Assembly: GCF_001188955.3 (NCBI RefSeq)
Contig: NZ_JPRF03000097.1
Span: 62,001-126,000, forward strand
Length of the DNA: 64,000 nucleotides
From: Kitasatospora aureofaciens
GTDB lineage: Bacteria; Actinomycetota; Actinomycetes; Streptomycetales; Streptomycetaceae
Direction: 5' to 3'
The position numbers and the translations under genes are program-made. Positions 22,859 to 30,673 of the stretch are shown one piece after another (within the stretch, counting starts at the first letter, position 1; each line of letters begins with the position of its first letter). The notes below the pieces were generated by a model. It made no database searches. It was not told the origin of the DNA and was given only the letters and a program-made list of their open reading frames with translations.

Positions 22859-25175
22859 GCCCCGCTTCCCCGGTTTCGACGTGCTCTCCCAGGCCCGGTA
22901 CTGGGACCGCGAGACGACGGCCGTCGTGGTCGCCCGCACCGGCCCCCAGCCACCGCTCAGGTTCTTCACCCCCGCCGAGGAGGCCACCGCCCGCGCCCTG
23001 CTCGACCAGCTGCTCGACCACCCCGACGTCCCGCTGCTGCCGGCGATCGACGCCCGGCTCGCCGAACTGGAGACCGACGGCTGGCACTACGCCGACATGC
23101 CGATGGACGACGAGGCCTGGCGCCGCTCACTGCACGCCCTCGACGAGGAGGCCGACGGCCCCTTCGCCGCGCTCAGCGAGGTCCAGCAGCGGGCCCTGAT
23201 CGGGCGGGTCCAGGAACTCACCGGCGAGCACTGGCACGGCATGCCCGCCAAGCACGTCTGGAGCCTGTGGACCAGGTACGCCTGCACCGCGTACTACTCC
23301 CACCCCACCGCCTGGAACGAGATCGGCTTCGGCGGCCCCGCCCACCCGCGCGGCTACCTGCGCCTCGGCACGGACCAGCGCGAACCCTGGGAGGTCGCCG
23401 ACGCCCACTCCAGCCCGCCCCGGCCCCCCGACGACGAGCCGCCCCACCCCGTGCCCCCCGCCACCGACCCCGGTCGGCACTCCCGGCTGCGTGCCGCCGC
23501 GGGAACCGTACGGGCCAACGCCGCCGCCCAGCGCGAGGTCCGCCGCACCAACGCCTCCGCCTGGCTGCTGCCCGAGGACGGCCAGGGCTTCGACCACACC
23601 CTGCGGCGCGACATGCGGCGCTACGCGGACTCCGACGAGGTCGACCTGCTGATCGTCGGCTGCGGCGCGGGCGGCTCCACGCTGGCCCAGCGGATGGCCC
23701 GCCGGGGCTGGAGCGTCGTGGTGCTGGAGGCCGGCCCGTTCTGGGACCCGCTCACCGACTGGGTCAGCGACGAGGCCGCCTCCCACCACCTGTACTGGAC
23801 CGAGCCCCGACTCATCTCGGGCAGCGACCCGGTACCGCTCGGCTCCAACAACTCAGGCCGCGGCGTGGGCGGTTCGATGGTCCACTTCGCCGGCTACGCG
23901 CCCCGCTTCCACCCCTCCGACTTCCGCACCCACAGCCTCGACGGCGTCGGCGCCGACTGGCCGGTCGACTACGACGACCTGCGCGACTCCTACCGCCGCG
24001 TCGAGTACGAACTCCCCGTCGCCGGCCAGTACTGGCCCTGGGGCGACCCCCACCCCTACCCGCACCCGCCACACCCCGTCGGCGGCAACGGCGAGATCTT
24101 CCTGCGCGGCGCCGCCGCCCTCGGCATCCAGGCCCGGGTCGGCCCGGTCGCCATCACCAACGGCCGCTTCGGCCGCCGCCCGCACTGCATCTACCGGGGC
24201 TTCTGCCTCCAGGGCTGCAAGGTCAACGCCAAGGCCTCCCCGCTGATCACCCACGTCCCCGACGCCCTCGCCCACGGCGCCGAGATCCGCGCCGACTGCA
24301 TGGCCGCCGCCGTCGAACTCGGCCCCGACGGACTCGCCCGCGGCGTCCGCTACTTCCACAACGGTCGCGAGCACCTCCAGCTCGCCCGTACCGTCGCCGT
24401 CGCCGGCTACGCCATCGAGACCCCGCGGCTGCTGCTCAACTCCGCCTGCCCGCGCTTCCCCGACGGCCTGTGCAACGACCACGACCTGGTCGGCCGCTAC
24501 GTCATGGTGCAGGGCGCCCCGCAGACCTCCGGCCGCTTCGAGGAGGAGATCCGCGCCCACAAGGCCCCGCCGCCCGAGGTCTCCACCGAGCAGTACTACG
24601 AGACCGACCCCGACAAGCCGTACAAGCGCGGCTTCACCATCCAGAACATCTCCCCGCTGCCCATCACCTGGGCCGAGCACGTCGTCGCCCAGGGCCACTG
24701 GGGCGCCGACCTGCGCAGGTACCTCTCCGACTACGTCCACTGGGCCACCCTCGGCGCCATGGCCGAACTGCTGCCCCAGCCGGACAACCGGATCACCCTC
24801 GCCGAGCAGACCGACCGCTACGGACTGCCGGTCGCCAACTTCGCCTTCTCCCAGTGCGACAACGACCGGATGCTGATCAAGGCCGCCCGCGGGGTGATGG
24901 AGTCCATCCTGCGCGCCGCCGGCGCCAGCGAGGTCATCACCATCGACCGCTACGCCCACCTGGTCGGCGGCTGCCGGATGGCGGACAACCCGCGCGCCGG
25001 GGTCGTCGACCACCGGCTGCGCACCTTCGCCGTGCCCAACCTGCTGATCACCGACGGCAGCGTGCTGCCCACCCAGGGCAGCGCCAACCCGGCGCTGACC
25101 ATCATGGCCCTGGTCGACCGGGCCGCCGGGCTGCTGGCGGCGGGCGAACGCTCCGGACTGCGGGCACCTTCGTGA
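22851..25175 (+). CDS. Gluconate 2-dehydrogenase subunit 3 / GMC oxidoreductase fusion
   Basis: The product is 774 aa. Residues about 35-185 match the small subunit of gluconate 2-dehydrogenase (F-A-A-L-S-E-V-Q-Q-R-A, W-T-R-Y-A-C-T-A-Y-Y-S). After a Pro-rich linker, residues about 262-765 form a GMC flavoprotein: G-C-G-A-G-G (270-275) binds FAD, C-I-Y-R-G-F-C-L-Q-G-C is a Cys motif of sugar/polyol dehydrogenases, and the H-L-V-G-G-C-R-M and S-A-N-P-A-L-T-I-M-A-L motifs close the active site. In gluconate dehydrogenase the small subunit is separate and Tat-exported; here no signal peptide or cytochrome c gene is seen. A sugar, polyol or keto-acid substrate is likely. Confidence 0.88.
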   Translation: MPEPRFPGFDVLSQARYWDRETTAVVVARTGPQPPLRFFTPAEEATARALLDQLLDHPDVPLLPAIDARLAELETDGWHYADMPMDDEAWRRSLHALDEEADGPFAALSEVQQRALIGRVQELTGEHWHGMPAKHVWSLWTRYACTAYYSHPTAWNEIGFGGPAHPRGYLRLGTDQREPWEVADAHSSPPRPPDDEPPHPVPPATDPGRHSRLRAAAGTVRANAAAQREVRRTNASAWLLPEDGQGFDHTLRRDMRRYADSDEVDLLIVGCGAGGSTLAQRMARRGWSVVVLEAGPFWDPLTDWVSDEAASHHLYWTEPRLISGSDPVPLGSNNSGRGVGGSMVHFAGYAPRFHPSDFRTHSLDGVGADWPVDYDDLRDSYRRVEYELPVAGQYWPWGDPHPYPHPPHPVGGNGEIFLRGAAALGIQARVGPVAITNGRFGRRPHCIYRGFCLQGCKVNAKASPLITHVPDALAHGAEIRADCMAAAVELGPDGLARGVRYFHNGREHLQLARTVAVAGYAIETPRLLLNSACPRFPDGLCNDHDLVGRYVMVQGAPQTSGRFEEEIRAHKAPPPEVSTEQYYETDPDKPYKRGFTIQNISPLPITWAEHVVAQGHWGADLRRYLSDYVHWATLGAMAELLPQPDNRITLAEQTDRYGLPVANFAFSQCDNDRMLIKAARGVMESILRAAGASEVITIDRYAHLVGGCRMADNPRAGVVDHRLRTFAVPNLLITDGSVLPTQGSANPALTIMALVDRAAGLLAAGERSGLRAPS

Positions 25176-25237
25176 TGCCCCGGCGCCGGCTCCGGCCCCG
25201 GCTTCCGCTCCGGCTCCGGCGCAAGGGAAAGGACTGA
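25175..25237 (+). CDS. Tiny Arg-rich coupled ORF (20 aa)
   Basis: The ATG shares its A with the GMC stop codon (TGATG), and the frame ends 5 nt before the HAD start. The peptide is almost entirely Arg, Pro, Leu and Lys (M-P-R-R-R-L-R-P-R-L-P-L-R-L-R-R-K-G-K-D). It may act as a translation bridge between the two genes or be chance; no homologue is recognised. Confidence 0.3.
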   Translation: MPRRRLRPRLPLRLRRKGKD

Positions 25238-25242
25238 AGACC

Positions 25243-25917
25243 ATGACGACCACCGCGGCGGCGCTCTTCGACGTCGACGGCACCCTGCTCGACACCACGT
25301 ACTTCCACGCCCTCGCCTGGTGGGAGGCCCTGTGGCAGTACGACCGCACCCTGCCCGTCGCCCGGGTGCACCGGGCCATCGGCATGGGCTCCGACCAACT
25401 CCTCGACCACCTGCTCGGCACCGAGCGGGACCACGGCGACGACGAGGGCATCACCGCCGCCCACGCCGCCCTCTACGCCCGGTTCTGGCCCCACATCCAG
25501 CCACTGCCGGGCGCCGCCGACCTGTTGCGCGCCTGCGCCGACCGCGGCTGGGCGGTCGTCCTCGCCAGCTCCGCGTCCGAGCGGGAACTCGCGGTGCTGC
25601 GCCGCGCGCTCGACGCCGACGAGGCGATCACCGCGGTCACCTCCGCCGACGACGTGGAGGCCACCAAGCCCGCCCCCGACCTGGTGCGCGCCGCCCTCGA
25701 CCGTGCGGGTGCCGAGCCCGAGCACGCCGTCTTCATCGGCGACACGGTGTGGGACGTGACCGCGGCCGGCCGCGCCCGGGTCCCGTGCGTCGCGGTGGAG
25801 AGCGGCGGCTTCGACACCCGGGAACTCCTCGGCGCGGGCGCCGCCGAGGTCCACCGGGACACCGCCGAACTGCTGGCCGACCTCGACCGCAGCCTGCTGG
25901 GCCGCCCACCGGCCTGA
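25243..25917 (+). CDS. HAD superfamily phosphatase
   Basis: The product is 224 aa. F-D-V-D-G-T-L-L-D-T (D10, D12) is the nucleophile motif, K in A-T-K-P-A-P-D and G-D-T-V-W-D complete the four HAD motifs, and the alpha-helical cap lies between motifs I and II, as in beta-phosphoglucomutase/phosphoglycolate phosphatase relatives. It likely removes phosphate from a small sugar phosphate in the cytosol. It is the last gene of the TPP/GMC operon, 67 nt after the flavoprotein, and is followed by a short hairpin. Confidence 0.88.
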   Translation: MTTTAAALFDVDGTLLDTTYFHALAWWEALWQYDRTLPVARVHRAIGMGSDQLLDHLLGTERDHGDDEGITAAHAALYARFWPHIQPLPGAADLLRACADRGWAVVLASSASERELAVLRRALDADEAITAVTSADDVEATKPAPDLVRAALDRAGAEPEHAVFIGDTVWDVTAAGRARVPCVAVESGGFDTRELLGAGAAEVHRDTAELLADLDRSLLGRPPA

Positions 25918-25918
25918 G

Positions 25919-25937
25919 CCGCCCCGAACCGGGGCGG
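25919..25937 (+). terminator. Short hairpin after the HAD gene
   Basis: A 7-bp stem CCGCCCC/GGGGCGG with a 5-nt loop, 2 nt after the HAD stop codon. It is short for a streptomycete terminator; its right arm touches the promoter of the next operon. Confidence 0.45.
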
Positions 25938-25961
25938 AGTGAACTCCCCTGGGCGGGGTAC
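25937..25961 (+). promoter_or_regulatory. Candidate SigB-type promoter of the NTase-BON-phosphoesterase operon
   Basis: GAGT (25937-25940), 15 nt, GGGTAC (25956-25961). The first gene of the operon starts at 26003 with GGAGGAGG, a leader of about 35 nt. Confidence 0.5.
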
Positions 25962-26002
25962 CCGTGGGAGCGTCCCGAACGGATCCCACGGAGGAGGCCG
26001 CG

Positions 26003-26662
26003 ATGGACCGGCACGCCGAACACCCCGATCTGCCTCGCACGGCCCGGACGGAGCCGGACGGCTGGCCGCTGGACGAGCCCGGGGGCCGTCTGCCGCCCGA
26101 CCGGGCGCAGGCGATCCTGGAGGCGGCGAAGCGGATCGGCTCGCTGCTGAAGGCCAAGGACCACCCGTTCGCGCTGGCGGGCGGGGTGGCCGCCTACGCC
26201 CACGGTGCCGACGTCCGGCTCCAGCACGACGCCGACTTCTGCATCCGCCGCGAGGACGCCGAGGCCGTCACCCACACCCTGCGCGAGGCCGGGCTCCAGG
26301 TCTTCCTGCCCCCGGAGGACTGGCTGATCAAGGCCCGTTGCCTGGGCCAGGACGTCGACCTGATCCTGGAACTCGCCAAGCGGCCGGTCACCTCGGAGCT
26401 GCTGGACCGCGCCGAGGTGCTGCCGGTGGACTCCGTGCGCATGCCGGTGCTCTCCGCCACCGACCTGGTCAGCGGCCTGCTCGCCGCCTTCTCCGAGCAC
26501 CACTGCGACTTCGGGGCGGCGCTCTCGGTGGTACGGCCGCTGCGGGAGAAGATCGACTGGCGGCGGCTGCGGGCGGAGCGCGGCGAGCAGCCGATGCCCG
26601 CCGCCTTCCTGTACCTCCTGGAACGGCTCCAGGTGATCGAGCCCGAGGAGGCCGCCGTATGA
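26003..26662 (+). CDS. Nucleotidyltransferase-fold protein (AbiEii/MNT-like)
   Basis: The product is 219 aa. A-G-G-V-A-A-Y-A-H-G (about 58-67) and L-Q-H-D-A-D-F (about 72-78) resemble the G-G and D-x-D motifs of minimal nucleotidyltransferases, with D123 of Q-D-V-D-L-I in the place of the third carboxylate. This fold includes AbiEii and MenA toxins and unrelated enzymes. There is no antitoxin-like partner; the next genes encode BON and phosphoesterase proteins. GGAGGAGG supports ATG 26003. Substrate unknown. Confidence 0.7.
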   Translation: MDRHAEHPDLPRTARTEPDGWPLDEPGGRLPPDRAQAILEAAKRIGSLLKAKDHPFALAGGVAAYAHGADVRLQHDADFCIRREDAEAVTHTLREAGLQVFLPPEDWLIKARCLGQDVDLILELAKRPVTSELLDRAEVLPVDSVRMPVLSATDLVSGLLAAFSEHHCDFGAALSVVRPLREKIDWRRLRAERGEQPMPAAFLYLLERLQVIEPEEAAV

Positions 26663-26928
26663 CCGCCGCCGACGCCACCGGATCCGACGAGGCCGAGTAC
26701 CGGCTCGCCCATCTGCGCGACCGCCTCGCCGACGACGAGGTCGGCGAGTTGGGCCTGCGGATCGAACTGCACGGCAGCCACGTCACGGTACGCGGCACCG
26801 TGCCGAGCGAGGAGCGGCGCGCCGCCGTCGAGCGCATCGTCGCCGAGGTCATGGACGGACTGAAGGTGCACACCGACATCGTGCTGGCCGACGACCGGCC
26901 GCCGACCTGGGCGGAGGACCTGCCGTGA
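26659..26928 (+). CDS. BON domain protein
   Basis: The product is 89 aa. Its start overlaps the previous stop (ATGA) and its stop overlaps the next start (GTGA). H-G-S-H-V-T-V-R-G-T-V-P-S-E-E-R-R is the strand-turn core of BON domains, which bind phospholipid or peptidoglycan-associated ligands. There is no signal peptide, so unlike OsmY it should be cytosolic. Translational coupling on both sides implies a role with the NTase and the phosphoesterase. Confidence 0.75.
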   Translation: MTAADATGSDEAEYRLAHLRDRLADDEVGELGLRIELHGSHVTVRGTVPSEERRAAVERIVAEVMDGLKVHTDIVLADDRPPTWAEDLP

Positions 26929-27656
26929 TCCGGGTCGCCGCGGTCGGGGACATCCACCTCGGCCCGGACAGCCGGGGTCTGCTGCGGCCCGCCTTCGCCA
27001 CCCTGGACGAGCTGGCGGACGTGCTCCTGCTGGCCGGTGACCTCACCCGGCACGGCACCCCCGAGGAGGCCGCGGTGGTGGGGGAGGAGGTCGGCGGACT
27101 GCCCGTGCCGGTGATCGCCGTACTCGGCAACCACGACTACGACGCCGGCCGGCCGGAGGAGGTCACCCGGATCCTGGCCTCGCACGGCGTCCAGGTGCTG
27201 GAACGCAGCTCGACCGCCGTCCGGGTGGACGGCACGCTGGTCGGCGTGGCCGGCACCAAGGGCTTCGGCGGCGGTTTCGCGGGCCGCAGCGCCGGCGAGT
27301 TCGGCGAACCCGAGATGAAGGCCTTCGTCCGGCACAGCCGCGAGTGCGCCGACGGGCTGCGCACCGCCCTCGACCGGCTCGCGGCCGAGGGCTGCGACCT
27401 GCGGATCGCCCTGACCCACTTCGCCCCCGTCCCCGACACCCTGGCCGGGGAGCCGACGGAGATCCACCCGTTCCTGGGCAGCTACCTGCTCGCCGAGGCG
27501 ATCGACGGGGCCGGCGCCGACCTTGCCCTGCACGGCCACGCGCACCTGGGCACCGAACGCGGCCTGACCGCCTGCGGGGTGCGGGTGCGCAACGTGGCCC
27601 AGCCCGTCATCGGCCGTGCCTTCGCCGTCTACCGGCTGCACCCGCCGGTCGGCTGA
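26925..27656 (+). CDS. Metallophosphoesterase
   Basis: The product is 243 aa. All motifs of the calcineurin-like family are present: D9-x-H11 (G-D-I-H), G-D (D39), G-N-H-D (68-71), H in L-T-H-F and H-G-H-A-H near the C-terminus. These bind two metal ions and hydrolyse phosphoesters, including cyclic nucleotides and nucleotides. The GTG start overlaps the BON stop. It ends 8 nt from the convergent GH15 stop, without a clear terminator. Confidence 0.88.
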   Translation: MIRVAAVGDIHLGPDSRGLLRPAFATLDELADVLLLAGDLTRHGTPEEAAVVGEEVGGLPVPVIAVLGNHDYDAGRPEEVTRILASHGVQVLERSSTAVRVDGTLVGVAGTKGFGGGFAGRSAGEFGEPEMKAFVRHSRECADGLRTALDRLAAEGCDLRIALTHFAPVPDTLAGEPTEIHPFLGSYLLAEAIDGAGADLALHGHAHLGTERGLTACGVRVRNVAQPVIGRAFAVYRLHPPVG

Positions 27657-27664
27657 CGCCCGCC

Positions 27665-29416
27665 CTACTGGGCCAGCCGGGCCGCGGACTCCAGCAGCAT
27701 GGCGTGCACGAACGCCTGAGGCAGGTTGCCGCGCTGCTGGCGCTGGGCGATGTCGTACTCCTCGGAGAACAGGCCTGCCGAGCCGCAGAGGCCGCGGGTG
27801 GTCTCGAACCAGCGGGCGGCCTCGACGGCGTCGCCCTGCTGGTGCTCGGCGAGGGCCATCAGGAAGCCGCAGAGCACGAACGCGCCCTCGGCCTCGGCGA
27901 GCGGGCGTTCGTCGTGCCGGAAGCGGTAGGCGTAGTGCCCGTCGGTGAGCTGCTCGCGGCAGGCCCGCAGGGTGGCGACGGTGCGCGGGTCGTCGGGGGG
28001 CGGCCAGCCGCGCACCGGCGGTAGCAGCAGGCACATGTCGGCCGCCGGGTCGTTGGGGGAGCGCTGCCAGCGGCCGGACGGGTGCAGGGCGCGGCGGGCG
28101 GCACGGGCGGACAGCCGGTCGGCCAGCGCGCTCCACTCGGCCGCGAGCCCGTCCGAGAGCCCGGCTGGCCCGGCCACCTCGGGGCGGCTGATCGCGCGCA
28201 GCCCGGCAGCGCAGATCAGCCTGCTGTGGGTCCACAGGCGGGGTTCCAACTCCCAGATGCCGGCGTCGGGTTCGCGCCAGCGGGCGGCGATGGCCGCGGT
28301 CGCCGTACGGGCCGCCCGGCGGGACTCCGGATCGAGCCGGCCGTGCCGGGCGGCGGCCGCGAACAGCAGCAGGGCCTCGCCGAAGGCGTCCAGCTGGAAC
28401 TGCCGGGTGATCTGGTTGCCGACCTGGTCGTGGCCGCCCGGGTACCCGGGCAGGTCGACGGTGTGCTGGTCCGGCACCTTCCCGCCGGTCACGGTGTAGG
28501 CGGGGGCGAGGCGCGGCCCGTCCTCCTCCAGCCGCGCGGTGGTGAACCGTACGGCGTCGTCCAGGAGCCGGTCGGGCCCGCAGGCGGCGACGGCCTGGCC
28601 GGCCAGGCACTGGTCGCGGATCCAGACGTAGCGGTAGTCGTAGTTGCGGCCCTCCTCGGCGCGTTCGGGCAGGCTGGTGGTGGCCGCGGCCACCATGCCG
28701 CCGGTGGCGGGGGAGGTGAGGCCGAGCAGCACGGCGTACGAGAAGCGGGCGTCGCGCTCGTCGTAGGTGTGCCGCAGGTCCGGCACGGCGGCGTGCCAGG
28801 CGTGCTCGGTGGCCCGCCAGCACCGTTCGGGGTCCGGCGGCGGCCCGTCCAGGCCGTGGTCGGAGACCTCCAGGACCAGGTCCAGCCGCTCACCCGGGGC
28901 GAGGGCGACCTCCGTGGCGAGGCATCCGTCCGGTCCGGGGCGGGCCGCCGCGGCGCCCGTCCAGCGCAGCCGCAGCCGCCCGGCGCGGATCGTCCAGCCG
29001 TTCGCCGTCCGCTGGGGAGGGTGCGGGCGGTCCGTGCCGAAGCCGGTGCCGGCCGCCAGCCGCAGCCGCAGGCGGACCGGGCCGTAGTCGGCCTCGACGC
29101 GGCGCAGCAGCACCAGCCGGTGCGGGTCGGCGGGCAGGGCGAGGGCCTCCCGGCAGACCACCATGCCCTGCTCGGTGATCCACCGGCCGCGCCGGACCAG
29201 CCCGCGGTCCTCGTAGTAGCCGCCGGGGACGAACCGGCCGACCGGGGTCACCGCGTACTCGCCGGTGCCGCCGACCAGTCCCGCGAAGACCGGTTCGGAG
29301 TCCCAGCGGGGCGCGCAGAGCCAGGCGACCTCGCCGGACGGTCCGACCAGGGCGCCGCGTTCGCCGTCGGCGAGCAGGGCGTACTCGCGCAGGCTGCGGG
29401 GCGGGAAGGCCGTCAA
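27665..29416 (-). CDS. Glycoside hydrolase family 15 protein
   Basis: The start is TTG 29416, with GGGAG 6 nt upstream; no ATG or GTG is better placed. The 583-aa product has an N-terminal beta-sandwich region of trehalase/glucoamylase-like proteins (residues 1-230) and an (alpha/alpha)6 barrel with Y-R-Y-V-W-I-R-D (about 261-268), where GH15 places its general acid/base region. Family members cleave alpha-glucosidic bonds, including trehalose in actinobacteria. No signal peptide is seen, so it is cytosolic. It is cotranscribed with the F420 oxidoreductase (11 nt apart), which might tie trehalose or glucose turnover to F420 reduction. Confidence 0.87.
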   Translation of the reverse strand: MTAFPPRSLREYALLADGERGALVGPSGEVAWLCAPRWDSEPVFAGLVGGTGEYAVTPVGRFVPGGYYEDRGLVRRGRWITEQGMVVCREALALPADPHRLVLLRRVEADYGPVRLRLRLAAGTGFGTDRPHPPQRTANGWTIRAGRLRLRWTGAAAARPGPDGCLATEVALAPGERLDLVLEVSDHGLDGPPPDPERCWRATEHAWHAAVPDLRHTYDERDARFSYAVLLGLTSPATGGMVAAATTSLPERAEEGRNYDYRYVWIRDQCLAGQAVAACGPDRLLDDAVRFTTARLEEDGPRLAPAYTVTGGKVPDQHTVDLPGYPGGHDQVGNQITRQFQLDAFGEALLLFAAAARHGRLDPESRRAARTATAAIAARWREPDAGIWELEPRLWTHSRLICAAGLRAISRPEVAGPAGLSDGLAAEWSALADRLSARAARRALHPSGRWQRSPNDPAADMCLLLPPVRGWPPPDDPRTVATLRACREQLTDGHYAYRFRHDERPLAEAEGAFVLCGFLMALAEHQQGDAVEAARWFETTRGLCGSAGLFSEEYDIAQRQQRGNLPQAFVHAMLLESAARLAQ

Positions 29417-29427
29417 GTGAGTCTCCC

Positions 29428-30384
29428 TCAGGCGGTTCGGGGCAGGACGTGTTCGCGGTAGAAGTCGAAGAAGCCCTCCTGGTCCGGGCCGATCTGGCCG
29501 ACGTAGACCTCGTCGAAGCCCGCGTCGACGTAGCCGCGCAGCCGGTCCAGGTGCTCCTGGGGGTCGTCGCCGCAGGTGACCGCCTTGGCCACCATCTCCT
29601 CCGTCACCAGTTCGGTCGCCTGCTCGAAGTGCCGGGGAGTGGGGAGCACTTGGGCGAGTTCGCCGGGCAGCAGCTCGCTCGGCCAGAGCCGGTGGACGGT
29701 CTTGACCGCCCGTTCGCGGTCGGTCGACCAGCACACCTTCACCCCGCCGATCACCGGTCCGTTGCCGCCCGCCGCCCGGTAACGCCCGATCAGCTCGGTG
29801 TCGGGGGACATGGTGACCAGTCCGTCCGCGTACTCCGCCGCGGCCTCGGCCGCCTTGGGGCCGAACGCCGAGACGTACACGGGCAGGCGGCCCTCCTTCG
29901 GCGGGGTGTAGAGCCGGGCGTTCTCGACGGTGTAGTGGGTGCCGCGGTGCGAGACGAGGCTGCCGGTGAACAGCTCGCGCATCACCGAGACGGCTTCCTC
30001 CAGCATCTCCGTCCGTACGTCGAACGGCGGCCAGCGGTCGCCGAGGACGTGCTCGTTGAGCGCCTCCCCGGTGCCCACGCCCAGCCGCAGGCCGCCGGCC
30101 AGCTGCACGTCGGCGGTGGCCGCCGCCTGGGCCGTGACCGCGGGGTGGAGCCGTACGGTCGGGCAGGTGACCAGGGTGGTCACCGGCAGGCGGGTGACCT
30201 GGGAGAGTGCGCCGATCACGCCCCAGACGAACGGGCTGCTGCCCTGGGCGTCGTTCCACGGGTGGAAGTGGTCGGAGATCGCGAGCCGGGTGAAGCCGGC
30301 CCGCTCGGCCAGCTCGGCCTGCTCGACCAGCTGGGCGGGGGTGAACTCCTCGCAGGACAGGAAGTAACCGAACGCGGTGGTCAT
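29428..30384 (-). CDS. F420-dependent LLM-class oxidoreductase (G6PDH-like family)
   Basis: The product is 318 aa with the luciferase-like barrel. I-S-D-H-F-H-P-W (about 36-43), T-L-V-T-C-P-T-V-R, G-V-G-T-G-E-A-L-N-E-H and P-V-Y-V-S-A-F-G-P-K match the F420-dependent glucose-6-phosphate dehydrogenase-like subfamily. It should use F420 as hydride carrier. The true substrate is unknown, as few members oxidise glucose 6-phosphate. A GTTT-N14-GGGTTA element lies 50 nt upstream, so the pair with GH15 is probably stress-induced. Confidence 0.88.
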   Translation of the reverse strand: MTTAFGYFLSCEEFTPAQLVEQAELAERAGFTRLAISDHFHPWNDAQGSSPFVWGVIGALSQVTRLPVTTLVTCPTVRLHPAVTAQAAATADVQLAGGLRLGVGTGEALNEHVLGDRWPPFDVRTEMLEEAVSVMRELFTGSLVSHRGTHYTVENARLYTPPKEGRLPVYVSAFGPKAAEAAAEYADGLVTMSPDTELIGRYRAAGGNGPVIGGVKVCWSTDRERAVKTVHRLWPSELLPGELAQVLPTPRHFEQATELVTEEMVAKAVTCGDDPQEHLDRLRGYVDAGFDEVYVGQIGPDQEGFFDFYREHVLPRTA

Positions 30385-30433
30385 GACGGCCTCGTTCCTC
30401 GGTGGGCTCCTCGGGTTTCCTCCGGGGAGCGGC

Positions 30434-30457
30434 TAACCCGGGCGGGCGCGGTGAAAC
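30434..30457 (-). promoter_or_regulatory. SigB-type promoter for the F420 oxidoreductase/GH15 operon
   Basis: On the minus strand GTTT (30457-30454), 14 nt, GGGTTA (30439-30434), 50 nt before the ATG at 30384. The -10 has one base different from the consensus GGGTAT/C. Confidence 0.55.
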
Positions 30458-30541
30458 GTCGGCGTCGTCCGCCCGCTGCCCCACGCGCCGGGCCGTCCGC
30501 CTGCCGGGCGCCCGCCGTTTGCGGCCCGCGGCACCGGGTAG

Positions 30542-30577
30542 TCGCCGAGGTCCCCGGGCGCGCGGGGACCTCGGCGA
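30542..30577 (-). terminator. Terminator after the FAD monooxygenase gene
   Basis: A 15-bp perfect stem (30542-30556 with 30563-30577) and 6-nt loop, about 97 nt downstream of the stop at 30674. It also insulates the next operon's promoter at 30434-30457. Confidence 0.8.
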
Positions 30578-30673
30578 AGGTGACCACCCACGGAGGCGCG
30601 CGAGGCGGTCCTGCCGAGGGCGTCCGCTACCCGGCCCGGGCCGGAGGCTGCCGCGCGTAGCGGTGCGACCGCT

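Noticed and set aside
26003..26928. Toxin-antitoxin interpretation of the NTase gene
   Set aside because: No HEPN or antitoxin-type partner is adjacent; the BON and phosphoesterase genes do not fit known MNT/HEPN or AbiE pairs.
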